Below are positions 44,701 through 48,120 of a stretch of DNA of 48,120 bases, piece after piece. Position numbers and translations under genes: made by a program. Each line of letters starts with the position of its first letter. Within the stretch, counting starts at the first letter, position 1. The DNA is from Bimuria novae-zelandiae CBS 107.79 (lineage: Eukaryota > Ascomycota > Dothideomycetes > Pleosporales > Didymosphaeriaceae). A model generated the notes under the pieces. That model was not told the DNA's origin. It did not search any database and worked only from the letters and a program-made list of their open reading frames with translations. Where the stretch lies: NCBI GenBank assembly GCA_010015655.1, contig ML976736.1, positions 46,925-95,044 of the forward strand. The letters are read 5' to 3'.

Positions 44701-47235
44701 AAGATATTCACGCAATTTAACCTACGAGACAGATACTACCTTATATAAATATTAGCAGGTGACGAGTGGAAGACAGCCTTTCGAACTAGATACGGACTAT
44801 TCAAGTACTAAGTTATGCCTTTTAGACTTACAAACGCGCCAGCAACATTCCAAGCAATAATTAACAATATACTATAGAACTACCTTAATATATTTATAGT
44901 TGCCTACCTCGACGACATCCTAGTATTCTTGGAACAGGAGAAAGATCATATGCAACATGTATAGATAGTACTATAAGCGCTAAATAACGCTAACCTATAA
45001 CTAAAACTAGAAAAGTGTAAATTCTATGTTACAGAACTGGAATTCTTAGGACATGTTATTAACACTAAAGGTATCTAAGTAAGCCCTTTAAAGATTAAGG
45101 AAGTAAAAAAGTAGAAATTACCTATTAACCTTAAGAAAGTGCGAGCCTTCCTTAGATTTACTAGATTTAATAGATAATTTATCACGGACTACTCTAGAAT
45201 CACACTACTACTTACGAACCTCACGAAGAAAGATAAACCTTTTAACTAGATAGAAGAATGCGAATAAGTATTCTAAACACTACGAAAAGCATGTATTACG
45301 CTACTAGTTCTTATACACTTCTAAGATAATAAACCTTTGCGTATTGAAACAGACGCAAGCGACTTGGCAGTAGGAGCATGCGCGAAATAAGAGAAGAAGG
45401 GTAAATAGTACCTAGTTATATACTACGCACACAAGTTTACACTAGAAGAATTATAGTATAAAGTACACGATAAGAAACTACTTGTAATAGTAAAAGCTAT
45501 TAAATACTAAAGGATCTACGCACATAGCTACTTAGAACTTATAATCTTTATAGACTACAAGAATCTTACACGCTTCATAACTACAAAAGAACTAACTTAA
45601 CAATAAGCAAGATAGTTAGAAACGCTAAGACAATATAAGTTTAAAATTATATACACCCTAGGTAAAGAAAACGGACGAGCAGACGCTCTTAGCAGAATAA
45701 ATAATAAAGAAGAAAAGGTTAAGATATACTCTATAATACTAAAGAAAAACCCCGATGGCTCTTTAGAACTAACTACTAAACTTAACTAACTCCTTGTACT
45801 TACACGAGAAGTACCCAGAGAACTGTAAAAGAAAGTTATACGATAATACTATAATAACCTAGTATACGGACGCCTAGGGATTAGAAAAACCATAGAACTT
45901 ATCTAGCGGAACTACAGCTTTAAGGGAATTAAGGAAGCAGTAACTACCTATATCTATAAATATGTAGATTGCTAGCGTAACAAACATGTAATACACCTTA
46001 AGTACGGAGAAATGCAAGCCATACAAATACCTATTATACTATAGGAAGATATCGCTATAGACTTTATTATAGGACTACTGAAATTAAGAAATCCTGCAAC
46101 CGGAATTACTTACAACGTAATACTAAATATTGTCTGTCGATTTACTAAATACGTGGAACTACTACTATGCTAAAAGATAACTACGGCTAAGGAACTCGCA
46201 TTCCTTATCCTAGACTAACTTATACGGCACCATGGTATTCTAAAGACAATTATTAGCGATAGAGACAAACTCTTTACCTTAAACTATTAGACAACCCTAA
46301 TAGCACTTATTAGAACAAAATAGAAATTATCGACAGCATACTATCCACAAACCGACGGACAGACAGAACGTACGAATTAAACTATCGAAACGTACCTACG
46401 CATCTACTGCAACAACTAGAAAAATAACTAGATTTCCTTACTACCTATGGCATAACTAGCATATAATAACAAAATATTAATAGCAACAGGATTTACACTA
46501 TTTTATGTAAACTACAGAAAATATTTATATCTTTTTAATTAAACACTTCCTACAGTAATTAGAACAGAGGAAGTAATAAACATAGTAGAAACTATAAAGA
46601 AAACACATGCACAACTCCAAGAGAATCTTAAGAAAGCTTAATAGCAAAGTATTTCCTACACGAACTAAAAAAGAAAAACGGCACCTTAGCTAAAGAAGGG
46701 GGATAAAACATATCTGCTTACGAAGAATCTTTGGACCCAGAAGAAAAAACACAAGAAACTAGACCATGTTAAGGTCGGGCTATTTTTCATTATCGAACAA
46801 ATATTACTAATTAACTACTAATTAGAACTACTACTAGACGTAAAGATACACCTAGTATTCTATATAGATTAACTCGAACCTGCAGACCCTGAAACACTAG
46901 TTAAAACAACCTTTTATCACCAGCCGGAGGAAGAAACCGAATTCGAGGTTAAGAAGATACTACGATACACAGATTAGCCACGAACATACCTAATTAAGTG
47001 GAAAGGATATCCACACTTAGAAAACACATAGGAACTAGAAGCAAACCTTAGAAACTGTCGCCAGGTGTTGGCACGGTACTATCGTCAAGCCATGAGAAGG
47101 AATTAGGAACGATCGGAGGAGAACTAGATAAGAACTCGTTAAGAAGAAGATCCATCGATGGATTAGGAAGAGGATTGTTGGCCTGTGACCAGCCTAGATT
47201 AGCGAGGAAATTGTCTTAGAACGGAGCGTCCGCAC
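41753..47235 (+). pseudogene. gag-pol of Gypsy 2, RIP-inactivated and split by a small insertion
   Basis: gag begins MALDNHVTPIGDGKNKAHKP at 41753. The zinc knuckle at 42586-42627 reads CFTCNKPGHIARNY, its last Cys now Tyr. Protease has AMLDSGAQESYVSRKAL near 43700. The frame is interrupted at 43959 by the 149 bp insertion and resumes at 44109. Reverse transcriptase follows; its YLDDILVF box (44905-44928) is intact. RNase H has LRIETDASDLAVGACAK near 45340 and GRADALSRIN near 45680. Integrase has IISDRDKLFT near 46230 and YYPQTDGQTERT near 46345. The chromodomain (YLIKWKGYPHLENT) is near 46985. The C-terminal tail reads to about 47235. Many in-frame stops remove any function. Confidence 0.85.
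43960..44108. mobile_element. 149 bp solo LTR or short LTR-like element, not RIP-mutated
   Basis: It begins TGTAAGCAG and ends CTGCTTACA, exact 9 bp inverted ends, with a perfect 5 bp duplication ATAAC (43955-43959 and 44109-44113). It holds a GT-rich microsatellite near 43997-44020. It lies inside the protease-RT part of Gypsy 2, and removing it restores the frame across the site. Its base composition is normal, so it arrived after the host was mutated. A solo LTR of a small retroelement fits the 5 bp duplication and TG/CA ends; a MITE is the alternative. Confidence 0.75.
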
Positions 47236-47356
47236 TCGAGCTCTCTGTCTCTTACACTTTATTCTAAGTATCTAATAACTTCCTATCCTAGCGCGCGAAT
47301 AACCTCTTACGACTCTTAATCTCTAATAACTCGCGCTTATAATAAGTAAGTTTTTA

Positions 47357-47660
47357 TTAACTGCGCAGCGCTTCTTCCCTAGCACGAGCTAACTTTAACT
47401 GCTTTTCACGCTCCTTATCCTCTACCTTCTCCCACTCCTCTTCAGGAATAAATAATTCACACTTGCTCCTTGCAGCGATACAACCAGCGCAACGACCAGA
47501 CCCAGTATCCACAACGAATGTTTAGTCTTTCGCAACGACCACAACGAAAAGGCATCTCTTTACTACTCTCTTTAACACGGCGAATGCGATCACGTCGCTC
47601 TTAGGTCGAAGTCTTCTTGCGAGGCGCACGCGCTTTGCGAGGCTTGAGATCCTTAGGCAT
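47357..47660 (-). pseudogene. antisense Zn2Cys6-like ORF at the 3' end of Gypsy 2
   Basis: The minus strand starts MPKDLKPRKARAPRKKTST at 47660, has one TAA (codon 20, likely once Gln), then reads KEMPFRCGRCERLNIRC. After a one-base frame change it continues DTGSGRCAGC, IAARSKCELFIPEEEWEKVE and a charged coil to TAA at 47359-47357. The six Cys are spaced CX2CX6C, about 7 to 8 residues, CX2CX6C, the pattern of the fungal Zn2Cys6 binuclear cluster. The basic N-terminus suits DNA binding or nuclear import. It lies between pol and the expected 3' LTR and reads towards pol, as in Gypsy 1. The role is unknown; regulation of the element or its host is speculation. It is less mutated than pol. Confidence 0.6.
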
Positions 47661-47817
47661 GGTTAGGAAGGCACTATCGGTGCTTTCCGAAATACCGTCC
47701 CGCCCCACTTCGGGCAGCCGAGGTGGCCCCAGCTTCCCAGAAAATATTTTCTATCACCCAATTTGTTAGTAAAACAATGATTACAGCGAACATTCACCCT
47801 GTATCAATACCTGTATT
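47661..47817. promoter_or_regulatory. 157 bp divergent intergenic region
   Basis: This separates the start codons of the antisense zinc-cluster ORF (minus) and the 47818 ORF (plus). It is GC-normal, with a near-palindrome AGCACCGATAGTGCCTTCC / GGAAGGCACTATCGGTGCT region around 47665-47685 on one side and an AT-rich part (AGAAAATATTTTCTATC) near 47740. It may act as a shared promoter, or contain the unrecognised end of Gypsy 2. Confidence 0.3.
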
Positions 47818-48120
47818 ATGCCGCCGCGTAGTCAGCGTAAGCGTACAGCTACCCAGCCATTTGATGGAGGTAAAAATCCTTCAAAACGTGCGCGCCGGGC
47901 GCCTGCAGCAGCTGCCAAAGGTACCCAATCACGGAGACAAGTATCCAAGAAGGATGCTCCTCCGCCGGAGGACAACGCTGTATCTGATCCAGTTAGCCTT
48001 GATCATGATATCGAGCCTCCGTCTGCGCAGCCACTGCCAGCAATCGTATTATCCAGTGATCTACCCAGTGACCCGCCCAGCGTTGGCGACCCTACGCAGG
48101 GAGAAACTCAGGAAGAGGAG
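47818..48120 (+). CDS. unidentified basic, Pro-rich protein, N-terminal part (3' end outside window)
   Basis: ATG at 47818 opens a frame to the window edge (101 codons) without a stop: MPPRSQRKRTATQPFDGG, then PSKRARRAPAAAAKG, then an acidic, Pro/Ser/Asp-rich stretch (IVLSSDLPSDPPSVGDPTQG). The basic clusters look like nuclear localisation signals. No domain is reached. It has normal codon use and no RIP signs. Given the neighbours it is probably the front of another mobile-element protein (a transposase or gag), but a host nuclear protein cannot be excluded. Confidence 0.5.
   Translation, partial: MPPRSQRKRTATQPFDGGKNPSKRARRAPAAAAKGTQSRRQVSKKDAPPPEDNAVSDPVSLDHDIEPPSAQPLPAIVLSSDLPSDPPSVGDPTQGETQEEE

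Larger units (their letters stand above)
41245..47690 (+). mobile_element. Ty3/Gypsy chromovirus 2, RIP-degraded, 3' LTR not seen
   Basis: 5' LTR, gag with zinc knuckle, protease, reverse transcriptase, RNase H, integrase, chromodomain, then an antisense zinc-cluster frame. It is of a different family from Gypsy 1: its LTRs share no similarity and it keeps an intact YLDD. The right end is placed just past the antisense ORF and is uncertain. Confidence 0.8.

Overview
This window comes from a filamentous ascomycete (Pezizomycotina-type) genome. It alternates between very AT-rich, TA-rich blocks built of dead transposable elements and short blocks of normal base composition that carry ordinary fungal genes. 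The AT-rich blocks show the mark of repeat-induced point mutation (RIP): their reading frames can be followed by eye, but CAA, CAG and TGG codons have become TAA or TAG, catalytic Asp codons have become Asn, and zinc-binding Cys codons have become Tyr. Genes in the normal blocks have short introns of about 50 to 90 bases, signal peptides and F-box motifs typical of fungi.

Layout. 1-861 is the C-terminal end of a Crypton-type protein with a GCR1_C domain. 1249-12566 is a four-level nest: an outer Fot1/pogo-like DNA transposon (TA duplication) contains a second one (TA duplication), which contains a solo LTR (ATAAT duplication) and a complete Ty3/Gypsy chromovirus (GCGTG duplication). 12569-14377 holds LTR and Fot1-like relics. 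14378-17239 is an F-box-family-like gene relic split by a 2.1 kb Fot1-like element at a TA. 17240-18320 is unassigned, and 18321-21415 is a RIP-mutated repeat carrying another Fot1-like element.

The gene island runs from about 21500 to 30900. In order it holds a broken secreted-protein gene with tandem repeats (minus strand), an F-box gene (plus), two convergent small secreted cysteine-rich protein genes (27077-27561 plus, 27802-28122 minus) and a broken protein-kinase-like gene (minus). 31420-39230 is a hAT transposon on the minus strand, split by a complete Ty1/Copia element with GGAAG duplications. 39231-41244 is the gag part of another Gypsy element. 41245-47690 is a second chromovirus with a 5' LTR, itself hit by a 149 bp LTR-like insertion. 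The right edge holds the start of an unidentified basic, Pro-rich protein.

How it fits together. Most of the sequence is a graveyard in which the insertion order can be read from target-site duplications. A few insertions (the two solo-LTR-like pieces) look unmutated and so probably landed after RIP. Both chromoviruses carry an extra reading frame on the opposite strand between pol and the 3' end, reading back towards pol; the one at 47357-47660 has the spacing of a fungal Zn2Cys6 cluster. This is the least ordinary feature of the window. The island genes (secreted proteins, F-box, kinase-like) are of the kinds found in fast-evolving or dispensable parts of fungal genomes, and three of them are visibly broken.
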